Shown one piece after another: positions 53,490 to 63,400 of a stretch of 64,000 nucleotides of DNA; within the stretch, counting starts at the first letter, position 1, and every line of letters begins with the position of its first letter. Location of the stretch: the NCBI GenBank assembly GCA_964017065.1, contig OZ024792.1, positions 1,177,363-1,241,362 on the forward strand, read 5' to 3'. The notes under the pieces are model-generated. The model ran no database searches, had not been told where the DNA came from, and saw only the letters and a list, made by a program, of their open reading frames with translations. This DNA is from Haliclona indistincta. Taxonomy: Eukaryota; Porifera; Demospongiae; Haplosclerida; Chalinidae. Position numbers and translations under genes: made by a program.

Positions 53490-55265
53490 ATGTCAAACAG
53501 CAACGCCTGTGTTTTCCTAGCTGTGGTACTGTTGGCTACCAGCTGTGTATCATTGGCTTGTGAGTGTGAAGAGAATGGACAAATAAACTGGACCTGCTGT
53601 TGCCAGACACATGTCAGAATGTTTGGAGGAAAAGTTTATTGTGACTTTGTTCGTGGCTCTAATGACACTACCTTGTCAGCATTTGTGAGTGATTCCTATT
53701 GTGTGACACACAGTGACAAGAGCAACACATCTATAGTGATTGGAGGGCCGTGTCCTATTGTTGGTGGTCAGTTCTCTAACACACTAAAGCTAACAGATGA
53801 TCTGAACATGTGTGAAGAAGCCAATCGAGCAGGAGTGCTCTGTGGCAAATGCTCTCCAGGTTACTCACTAGTTGTCAACTCGTTCCAATACTCGTGTGTT
53901 AATACTACACAACATTGTCATGACATGAACTGGTTGGCGTACTTTGTAGAGCAGTTTCTGCCTCTTACTGTTGTGTATCTAATAGTTGTGCTCTGTAACA
54001 TTCGAGCCATGGATGAGAGAGCCAATGCCTTCATTCTTCATGCACAAGTAGTTTCATTGAATTATAACCTTCTTGACTTATATCGAGTGTGGGTATTGGT
54101 GCTACCACATGAATATAGAAACAGCTCTTTGCCGATAGGACTGACAAAGGCAATTGGTTATATTTACGGTGTGTGGAATCTTGATGTTGCTCAAGGTCTG
54201 TTTGCCGATCTTTGTCTTTCTGGTAATATTACGATACTGACAGCTTTCTGTTTGCAGTATGTGACAGCTCTTTTCCCTCTTGTACTAATGCTCATTACAT
54301 ACGTCTTAATTGAGTTGCACGCCAGAGACTGTCGGATTCTTGTTAAACTGTGGAGACCAATTCACAATGTTATAGCACGTTTCCGACGCAAGCTAGATCA
54401 GAAAACTTCAGTCATTGATGCTTTTGCAACTTTTCTTCTCCTTTCTTACACAAAGTTTACAATCATATCATTTAACCTGTTAGCTCCCACACTAACAACT
54501 ACCATCAATGGAACCAGGGTTTCACTTGTGCTCCTTTATGATGGAGATGTTGACTACTTTTCAGCCAAGCATGCACCATATTGTGCAATGGCCATCTTTG
54601 TCCTACTCTTCATAGTTCTTCCTCCTCCTATTCTATTGTTTCTTTACCCAACAAAGAAATTCCAACGATTTCTTGATCGATTCAATCTGAGGAGTCATTT
54701 TCTAACAACATTCACTGATGCATTTCAAGGTTGCTACAAGGACAGCAGCAATGGTGGACGAGATTGTCGGTTCTTTGCTGGACTATACTTTGCGGTTCGA
54801 ATTATCATCTTTGCCACATATTCCATGTTGGACTATTACACTTTATACTCAGTTATTCATATCACAATATTTATAATGGCTGCTTTGTTTGCCATCTTTC
54901 GTCCGTACAAAACAGACATATTCAACAAACTTGACTCATTGATTTTCCTATTCTTTGCTTTTGTGATAACAATGATTATTTTAGGAAGATCGTATATCGA
55001 TCATGGTGATGCTTTGTTAGGATTACAAATTTTGATATACATCATCTTATGGATTCCAGCTCTTACTTTGCTCTGCTTCAAAATATTTCAGCTTTCTGTT
55101 CGCCTGTGCAAAAAGCGTCGAGGAGGGTACACATTTTATCGGGATAGCTCACATTTTGGTCCCAACTCAAGTATTCAGGATCGCAAATACAACCTCATCA
55201 CTCAACCCATTGCAGGAACCTCAACAGCATCATTAAGCTCCAGTGAGTCTGACTATCAAGACTGA
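53490..55265 (+). CDS. array member K (type I)
   Basis: Single-exon ORF of 591 aa with every family landmark intact: signal peptide MSNSNACVFLAVVLLATSC, CECEENGQINWTCCCQTH, CGKCSPGYSLVVNSFQYSC, YGVWNLDVAQGLF, DAFATFLLLSYTKF, LPPPILLFLYPTKKFQRFLD, FTDAFQGCYKDSSNGGRDCR, RPYKTDIFNKLD and the SSSESDYQD tail. Approximate topology: residues 23-147 outside; helices near 148-171, 222-250, 295-316, 345-370, 413-432, 436-458, 470-490 and 503-525; tail inside. Its loop before helix 5 (LLAPTLTTTINGTRVSLVLL) differs from all sisters. Lies 298 bp before the intact type II gene L. Confidence 0.88.
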   Translation: MSNSNACVFLAVVLLATSCVSLACECEENGQINWTCCCQTHVRMFGGKVYCDFVRGSNDTTLSAFVSDSYCVTHSDKSNTSIVIGGPCPIVGGQFSNTLKLTDDLNMCEEANRAGVLCGKCSPGYSLVVNSFQYSCVNTTQHCHDMNWLAYFVEQFLPLTVVYLIVVLCNIRAMDERANAFILHAQVVSLNYNLLDLYRVWVLVLPHEYRNSSLPIGLTKAIGYIYGVWNLDVAQGLFADLCLSGNITILTAFCLQYVTALFPLVLMLITYVLIELHARDCRILVKLWRPIHNVIARFRRKLDQKTSVIDAFATFLLLSYTKFTIISFNLLAPTLTTTINGTRVSLVLLYDGDVDYFSAKHAPYCAMAIFVLLFIVLPPPILLFLYPTKKFQRFLDRFNLRSHFLTTFTDAFQGCYKDSSNGGRDCRFFAGLYFAVRIIIFATYSMLDYYTLYSVIHITIFIMAALFAIFRPYKTDIFNKLDSLIFLFFAFVITMIILGRSYIDHGDALLGLQILIYIILWIPALTLLCFKIFQLSVRLCKKRRGGYTFYRDSSHFGPNSSIQDRKYNLITQPIAGTSTASLSSSESDYQD

Positions 55266-55563
55266 GTGACCAAGCAGCTAGCTAGTGTGTGTGTGTGTGT
55301 GCATGTGTTCTTTGTCTAATATACCTAGTGATTGTAATCGTTGTGTTCAGAGTACATTTGTGGTGTGAGTGTTGCTATGTTGCACCAGTTGTGTTTTAAC
55401 TTTCATAAACAATGGGTCTCTGTTATCAGAACCAGCAACAGATATATACACATTGAAATCAACATTTTGAAAATGATTACAACGAAGGGTAAACTGTTTA
55501 CACACTTCAGTTTATAACAGTGCCAGCCAGCTCAATTGGGCAGTACAGAACGGCAGTGTCAAG

Positions 55564-57300
55564 ATGCAGTCATGCGCAGCAATAGTAATCAGCTTTGTAC
55601 TTCTCATTGGAGCATTAGCCAGTGATGATGAAGGTAGTGGAGAAGACACACAGTGCAGTCCTGATGACTCCTTGTTGGACTGTATGTGCAACAACAGCCT
55701 AACAATGCCGTTTCAAGGAGCTGTGAGTTGTGAGTTGAGAGACGTGAAAAACACCAGAATAGACTATTCGCGAGCAATTCTCAAACCTTTCTATTGCATC
55801 TGGTATGATGATAGTAGCAAGCGGCTTTATGCTGGTGCCTGCCCTTTTGGAAGACTACCAACGAACGTCATCTTCAATAAGTCTGACAAAATCAGTGATG
55901 CGAACATCCGTTCGTGCGGACTCGGACACACAGGTCAATTGTGTGGAGGATGCAAACCAAACCACAGCCTGGTAATCAATTCCTACACATTCGAGTGCAG
56001 ACCAAACAAAGCATGCAACAGTAGCTACTGGATACTGTTCTTTGTTCAACAACTATTTCCCACCCTCGTCTTCTTTGTTGTGGTTATATTCTTCAACATC
56101 AAGGCGATACAAGGGTACATCAACGCTTTCGTATTTGCTGCACAAGTGATATCTATACAGACCAACTTGATCAGTATATACCTGGGCTGGGCATTTGCCT
56201 TACACTTCCATAACCATATTCTTGCAAAGAAGCTAACCGATGTGATAGCTTCACTTTACAGTATATGGAACTTGAATGTATTTTACGGAGTCTTGCCGGC
56301 ATATTGTATCAGGAACAACATGAGCATACTGTCAGCAATTGCACTACAGTTTCTAAGCGGTGTGTTTCCCATCCTTGTGGTCTTCATGACCTATGTCACT
56401 ATTGAGCTGCACAGCAAGAGCTTTAGACCAGTTGTGGTGCTCTGGAAACCATTCAACCGATGCTGCATTCGATTTCGAAGACGAATGAGTCCAAAGACCT
56501 CAGTAATCGACGCCTTGGCAATGTTCATCATTTTGTCCTATACAAAGTTTATTGTAATCTCTTGCATGCTACTTGCTCCTAACCGGATGACCACAGTATC
56601 CGGCTCACAGAGTTACGTGACTTATCTTTACGACGGAACAGTGAAGTATTTCGAAAATGATCACATACTGTATGTCTCGCTGTCCATAGCTGTACTGATA
56701 TTCTTTGTCATACCTCTTCCTCTTCTACTGCTATTGTACCCTCTCTCTTGCTTCCAGAGATGCCTCAATCGCCTGAAGCTGAAGAGGAACTTCCTCACCG
56801 CATTCATGGACTCTCTTCAAGGATGCTATAAGGACGGCAGCGAAGGTACTCGAGATTGCCGATACTTCTCTGCAATCTACTTTCTGCTAAGAATTCTCAC
56901 AAATGGAGTCTATAGCTTGCTGTACACATACAACGTAATCATCTTCTTCGTGATATACTTGTTTCTCTTGCTCATACTGGTTGTGATCATTATGCAACAA
57001 CCGTACAAAAAAGACCTCCACAACAAGCTAGACTCAGCTTTGTTCATACATCTGATCCTTATTATGTCACTTATCTCGTTTGACAGGTACTTTTGGCGGC
57101 CGACTGGAGGGTCACTGGTGATTCAGACATTCCTCTATATCGCATTGTGCACTCCTGCCATAGCAATGGGCACTTATATCATGAAAAACTGCGTCAAAAA
57201 GGTGCTTAAAAAGAGACGTCCAAAATGGGAGGACATTGACAGGACAAGCTATGGTGCAAGCATGGAAGGAATCATAGCAGAAAATCAGAAATTTGAATAA
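55564..57300 (+). CDS. array member L (type II), the only intact type II gene
   Basis: Single-exon ORF of 578 aa. Signal peptide MQSCAAIVISFVLLIGALAS, then an acidic DDEGSGED stretch and Cys pairs (LLDCMCNNS, CELRD), ending LCGGCKPNHSLVINSYTFEC. Membrane part: IWNLNVFYGVLPAYC, DALAMFIILSYTKF, YLYDGTVKYFENDH, FMDSLQGCYKDGSEGTRDCR, QQPYKKDLHNKLDSALF. The tail (DRTSYGASMEG) recalls the YGA tail motif of A and B and lacks the type I SESDYQD end. Same fold as type I but clearly a different subfamily. It converges on UBA3 with 136 bp between stop codons. Confidence 0.87.
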   Translation: MQSCAAIVISFVLLIGALASDDEGSGEDTQCSPDDSLLDCMCNNSLTMPFQGAVSCELRDVKNTRIDYSRAILKPFYCIWYDDSSKRLYAGACPFGRLPTNVIFNKSDKISDANIRSCGLGHTGQLCGGCKPNHSLVINSYTFECRPNKACNSSYWILFFVQQLFPTLVFFVVVIFFNIKAIQGYINAFVFAAQVISIQTNLISIYLGWAFALHFHNHILAKKLTDVIASLYSIWNLNVFYGVLPAYCIRNNMSILSAIALQFLSGVFPILVVFMTYVTIELHSKSFRPVVVLWKPFNRCCIRFRRRMSPKTSVIDALAMFIILSYTKFIVISCMLLAPNRMTTVSGSQSYVTYLYDGTVKYFENDHILYVSLSIAVLIFFVIPLPLLLLLYPLSCFQRCLNRLKLKRNFLTAFMDSLQGCYKDGSEGTRDCRYFSAIYFLLRILTNGVYSLLYTYNVIIFFVIYLFLLLILVVIIMQQPYKKDLHNKLDSALFIHLILIMSLISFDRYFWRPTGGSLVIQTFLYIALCTPAIAMGTYIMKNCVKKVLKKRRPKWEDIDRTSYGASMEGIIAENQKFE

Positions 57301-57436
57301 AGGCAAAATTTTTAATACGTGTGAAACGTCCAAGGTCATTACAGTATAGCAACTATCATACACTGTTGTAGAAACACAAGTGATCGAATTGTTTTATATT
57401 TTTAGTTGATAAAAATGATTGTTGAATAACTATGGT

Positions 57437-60400
57437 CTATTCCATATTGTATGAATATCTAATAGTTATTAGTACCGGCTTGGGAGTTGTGGAATCAGCT
57501 ACGACAATCTCATGACCATCGTGTATTCCAAGCTCTGCCGGAAAAGTACAAAATAATTGTTGAAAACATCGTTGTGAGGACTGTGTACCTGTTAGTTTCT
57601 TCTCAAGGTTAGGTCTGGTAGCTTGTTCAATAGATGGGATAGTCTATAGCAATACATGTTCACTGTAAACGATTCAAATTTTTAGCAAATAATTTTTGGT
57701 GGTGTAATAAATTTGGGGATTTACAGCCAATTGTTTCACATTTAGCAAAAAATTTCAGGCTTACAGCTTAGTTAATGCATGCTTTATGCAGTACTTCAAC
57801 TAAGTAAAGCTAAGAGCTAAGTTTTTAACAGTGTGTATGAGCAGTTGACAATAACTCACAGGCATGTATAGTGTTTTGTTTTTACCATCGACAACACTGG
57901 TCATGCTGGGTGACTTCATCATGCTGAGGGAGAAACAAACAACAACATGGAGACACAATAACAGAGTTTGTTTACAATTGCTGGTTTTCACACAGATAGT
58001 CTCTGATCTCTTGTAGAGTGGAGTCTTCATGAAACATCAGAGTAACTGGTCTATTGGAGCAGGCAGGGCAGTCCTCCTGCATGAACAAAAATATACAAGA
58101 AATAAAAACATTTTAACAAAAATGAAAGAGATTCAGGGTAGGTACATGTATCGAAAAAGTATGGAAACAAGATTGTGAAAAGGTAAATAAACAAGATTTA
58201 GTGTAATGCTACCTCCCTAAATTAACTGCTTTCGAAAGTTGTGGTTAATTTAGGGAAGTAGCATTACACTGCTATTTTTACAATCCTTTTCATTTAAATC
58301 TTGTTTACTTACCTTTTCACAATCTTGTTTCCATACTTTTTCGATATATGTACCAACCCCAACTCTGTTTTTATTACTTGTAATATATAACCTGCGTTAG
58401 TCTATAGGTTCACTATTAGCGTCTATGTTTTCATTCTTACTGAACAATAGTTTGTCTAATCTGCTTTAGCTTTGAAACCATTTATTTTTGTCTTTCATGC
58501 TCCAAGCCTTGTTCTACATGTATAAGCATTCTTGAGGCAAAGGCTAGTTATTCACGAGAATGCAGTTTCTTCTTTTGTTGAAATGTGAAGTTTTGACCAT
58601 AAGCATTCATAAAACTAGCTACTATTTGCAACAGGTGTATTCCCAAGCTGGAATAATTCTTTTCTTACTCTATTGCATGTTTACAAAGCTTTTTATTAAA
58701 AAACGAAATGCTTTTTGCTGCATGTAAGAACTGAGGGAAAACAGTTGAGGCATGCTTAATTCAGCTGCAGTAGTCTACATAGTTTTCTATACTAAGAATC
58801 AACGGTTTCCGCTTCAGTTCTCAGCGGAGTTAAAACACAGTGCTCTGGAGTCACTGGCGTCACAATATGCCTTCCTGGTTCCAGCTAGTTGTGACTTTGG
58901 TTTCTGCTATAGCTCTAGAAGCGTGGATTGCCTTTTCAGTGGGAGCAGTTGTCGCCTATACCGAATCAAGTAACATGTACGTTAAAGAAAATAAAAAGAT
59001 TTCTATCGAAATCAATAGGATGTAGGGTTGTGAAATCTACCATTGGTCCACAATGTAAACTAACAAGGAACAAGCATGGAATAGTAACACGATTGACTTG
59101 CTAACAGACCATAGATCCCTACATCAGTGGCTGCTGTGGTTGACTATAGCTACTACAGCTATAGTTACTGTTGACTGACACCAGATGTGCATTCAGCTTG
59201 TGACAAAATATTGAACTTATGTACAGCCACTGATGTAGGGATCTATGGTCCGTTAGCAAGTCAATCGTGTTACTATTCCATGCTTGTTCCTTGTTAGTTT
59301 ACATTGTGGACCAATGGTAGATTTCACAACCCTACATCCTATTGATTTCGATAGAAATCTTTTTATTTTCTTGTTTGTGTCCATTTTTCTTTTTAAGTAA
59401 TGTGCAGATCAATATCATGCAAGTACCGAGCCGTCTTTGTTTCCACCATTGGTTTAGTTTTCCTGTTGTTGATGGCTTTTCTTTATTATTAACTATTTTA
59501 AACTTGTAACTAAAAAGAATTGTTATGCTGTACATATCAGGTCGCCTACGCATGCATGAATGCATGCATGCGTGCATACGAGCCCCGCCCACACTTGTTT
59601 GTAGACCTGTACGGCGGTTATAATTATCTGGCAAGTGCAGAATGGTGATCCTATACGAGCTTACCGTTCTTCGAAGACTCCAGACAATTTATGTGTTCTC
59701 CGTGAACCATACGGCGCGTCGGCGCGCCGATAGTAAAGCTAGTGCTTGGTCACGTGCGCTGACCACTGCTTGGTCACGTGCGTATTGCGCAATCACAATA
59801 ATGGCGTCTAACACTTAGCTGACAATGGATCACGATCGAGAAATCGCGGAATTTATATCGCCGTTGCGCTAAAAACAAAGTTCAAAAGGCACCTGCCAGG
59901 AGAATTTCACGACTGTTCGTGGGTGCTTTGGTCTCGGCACTGCTCGCGTAAAGGCGCTAGGCGCGCTGAAGAAAGAAGAAAGAAGAAAGAAGAAGACGAA
60001 GATGACGAAACTCGATTTTCACCGTTTCCAGGTTCGTCACTTTAGCAACAATTTCGAGCGATCTCCTTGCTATTGTAAGATGGGGCAACGCCAGAGAGTA
60101 GATCTAAGTGTCTTTGAACGTATAAAATTCATCACCAGACGAAATATCAGCGTTTGAACGCTAATACATTGTACGTAGCCGCCATCTTGTTTTCTCGTTC
60201 AACCCTACATAGGGAGACACTACCGTGTCTCCCTAATAACTACGTATACGTACATTTTAATAGTTTACGTAAGTGATTCGTAAATTCTCTTTCTAGGGTA
60301 TTGAATATAAGCAACATATTGAATATAAGCAACAGTTCTGCATCAAAGTTTGTTCTGCCACTTTTATTTACTCCCCACCTAATTGCTGGAGTATCATTCC

Positions 60401-63400
60401 CAATAATGGTCGGAGCAGCTCTTACTGAACTGTTCTTGTCAAGAAAGAGGATAAAAAGAATTCATTCTTGGATAACCACAGCGGTAATAAAAATATCATT
60501 CATCACTATGAAATGTGAAGTTTCTCTTCATAGATCAGCATAGGAAGCATTGCTTACCTACTTACCGCTGGACCAACCTTTCTTATTACTGCTGCAGGAA
60601 TGTATTACTTAAATGACGTTTTGACCAGTACTAAATCAGATATCCCAATTCATTACTCATCACATGATGTGCTGTGGGGAGCCAACATATCAGCCATGGT
60701 TGGAATATTGATCACCACTGTTCTTTTTGTTAGTATTCTATAGTAGAGTATTTTGTTCATGTGTCACTTTTTTCTTGCATACAGATAGTTTACATGTGCT
60801 ATAGGCCTCATACACTCAAGCCAAGAGAAGATCGATATTATCTTGCACCAAGATCTGTTGATCTACTGAATGTCTCTACAGCTGTTGTAGACTGACTATA
60901 GCTACATGATACTGCATGGTTGAATTGCACTGTATTCCCGAGCTGGAAAGTTGAACACAGTATTTCATCACTATTGTAAATATTTATTGTCAATGTATTA
61001 TACATAAGCCCTCTGTGCTCTTTCTATACAACACACTATGCCTTCACTTTAGCACTGTATGATCATTTAGATAATAACTGTACGTGTGGGGCTTATGTAC
61101 CACTGTGGTTGTCCAAGAATGAAGAACTGCTTCGACCGTTATTGAGAATAATACTCCAGCAATTATATAGGTGTGGAATATTATAATGGCAGAACAAACT
61201 TAGATGTAGAACTATTGCAAAACCCTGTCCTAACACAGAAGTGAGTCCTTTATTAATTATTAATGGAAATTTTTGAGTCAGGGCTGCCAAGAACTCTTGG
61301 GACTGCAATTTGCTTTTAAAAAATTATTATATAATAATAATAATGTTAGAATTTGCACCTGCAATAAATAAATAGCTGCTACACACAAGTGTCTGGTATC
61401 GTATGTAGCTGTGCGTTAGACGAGGGAGACAATCTACGAAGGCAAAGACGTTTAGACAGCAGGCAGAGCAAAAAAAAAACACAGACTCTTGCCTTCTCCA
61501 GTCGGGAGGCAGACGAAAACGTCTTTTCCCTTGACAAACTCAGCAATAGCAAGACGCTGATTGTCTGTCGGACTTTCATTACCGAAATGCAGCTCTGATT
61601 ACTGATACGGTCAAGAACGTCAGGCAAAAGATTACATGTACAGTCGCCATCATTCTATCGATGTGGTTTGTATTACGTAAGAGTTGGCCTTCTGACCAAT
61701 CAGATTCTACCCCAGACGTTCCGGGGAAGATATTACTTCCTGGCCCAAGAAAATCGACTAAAGTCACCAGACCCTCTCTTGCGATAGGCGAGGGTCTGGT
61801 CTGGGGACGAGACTAGTCTACCGCGTGACATAATAAAAACCAGGAGCCCCTAAAAACAATACAACTGAAAGGTGACCTTTTTCTCGTACTCAAAAGCATA
61901 AGTGTACACTCCTTCCACGTCATTGAATACCAAGTAGTTCTGCAATGGCTTACTGCAGCTGTGTGCATGAACTGAAGTCAATAGCAACAATACTACCATA
62001 CAGCTAGCTACCTCGTTGCTAACTTGAACACCTCTGTAGCACAAGCACCTGAGAAATTACCAAGCAAGGGTATCATGAGTGCTTGTGTTATTATGACTTG
62101 TACCTGCTATGGCGGCATTGGTAGAAGCAACAGCTGGTATTATCCTCTTCACAACACCTAGAGAAGAATAAGTCTTATGCACCTTGGGAGATGAACTGAC
62201 TCTCCAACTCCCCTTCCTTCCTCTCTCAATCGCTCAAGTGCCTGGGTATAAATCTAGGCTATACTCACCTTGTGTTAGTCTGTAAGTTACTCCCTGAATA
62301 CCGTACTCATCAGCTCTCTCTTGGGCTCTCTCGTATATCCACATAATATGGTCTGGGCTATCACCATCAATCCCCACTCCAACTGCAAAACTGATACACT
62401 CACACACCAGTGTATGAAATAGCAGCCGGACATCGGACATTTTCCGACCATTTCTAGTATTTGTCCGAGCAAAATTAAAGTCGTTCTGCCAATTTGTCCG
62501 GATGAGTGTGTATGCGCAAGCTGCACGCAAAATGAATTTTACTTTTACGATCGAGTGCGCAAGCACGAGCGCAATAATAATTACTACGTAAGCCCCGCCC
62601 ACAACGTGAGCACGTTGAATCTCGACGATCGCCATGAAGAGAAGTCTTGCTTCTACCTCCTCGAACGCCAGGCGAAGAAAAGTGAAGCACGAAACTTACC
62701 AGAAATGGATGAGGCAGTTTGATAGACAGTATCAAACCATGACGTGGCTTGACTGCGAGACGGCGATCGACGGAGGAGCTAAAGTAGCGGACAAAACTCG
62801 ATCGAGTCTGTACTAAGTAGAAGGAACGTATTGTTGGTCGAAACACTTCAACGACAAGTGCATCACGAGTAGAGCTGACTCTTTCAGAACTTCGAATGTG
62901 GTTGATCATGGCAAGTCTGACCAACACGTGCACGCAATGAACTTGCTGAAAAAAGAAAATGCCCAAAAACAAGGCACTTGTGTTGCAACGTATGCTTCAG
63001 AAAAAAATAATGGCAGATCAAATATAATAAATGTCCGGACACAATTGACAATGCTCAGACATATGTCCTGACACTTTTTGCATTCTATTTCGTACACTGC
63101 ACACTACACCACATAAAGACTATACCTCCAAATGGCTTCTCTTTCGGCCAGAGAAGGATTTTAGCATATTCGATACAATGCTCAGGTAGGCGTGGTTTCG
63201 AGGCGATCGTGCACAGAGGATAGTTAATCTGCTGGAGCTAGTCAGTAATGCTGCTCTTTGCTGGTATGTGTGGTACTGACCTGAGGAGGATAGAGATCCA
63301 TGGTGCAGTCCATGCAGGCTGTTAGACCAGGTAGAATGACCCTGACATGACCTTTGAACCCTTCAGTCCCGCCGTCTATTAGCGGGATGACGGTCGATTG

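Noticed and set aside
43678..55694. Minus-strand ORFs near the type II gene starts (43678-43875, 48156-48374, 55512-55694)
   Set aside because: They are antisense shadows of the signal-peptide region; they recur only because the region is duplicated, and they lack any domain.
24865..57300. Calling the array genes G-protein-coupled receptors
   Set aside because: Helix count appears to be above seven, and no DRY, NPxxY or other GPCR signature is present; the conserved loops (GCYKD...DCR, RPYK...NKLD) belong to a different family.
62634..62816. Treating the 60-aa ORF as an unannotated small gene
   Set aside because: It lies in a UBA3 intron, resembles a transposon N-terminus, and the frame ends abruptly with no continuation found.
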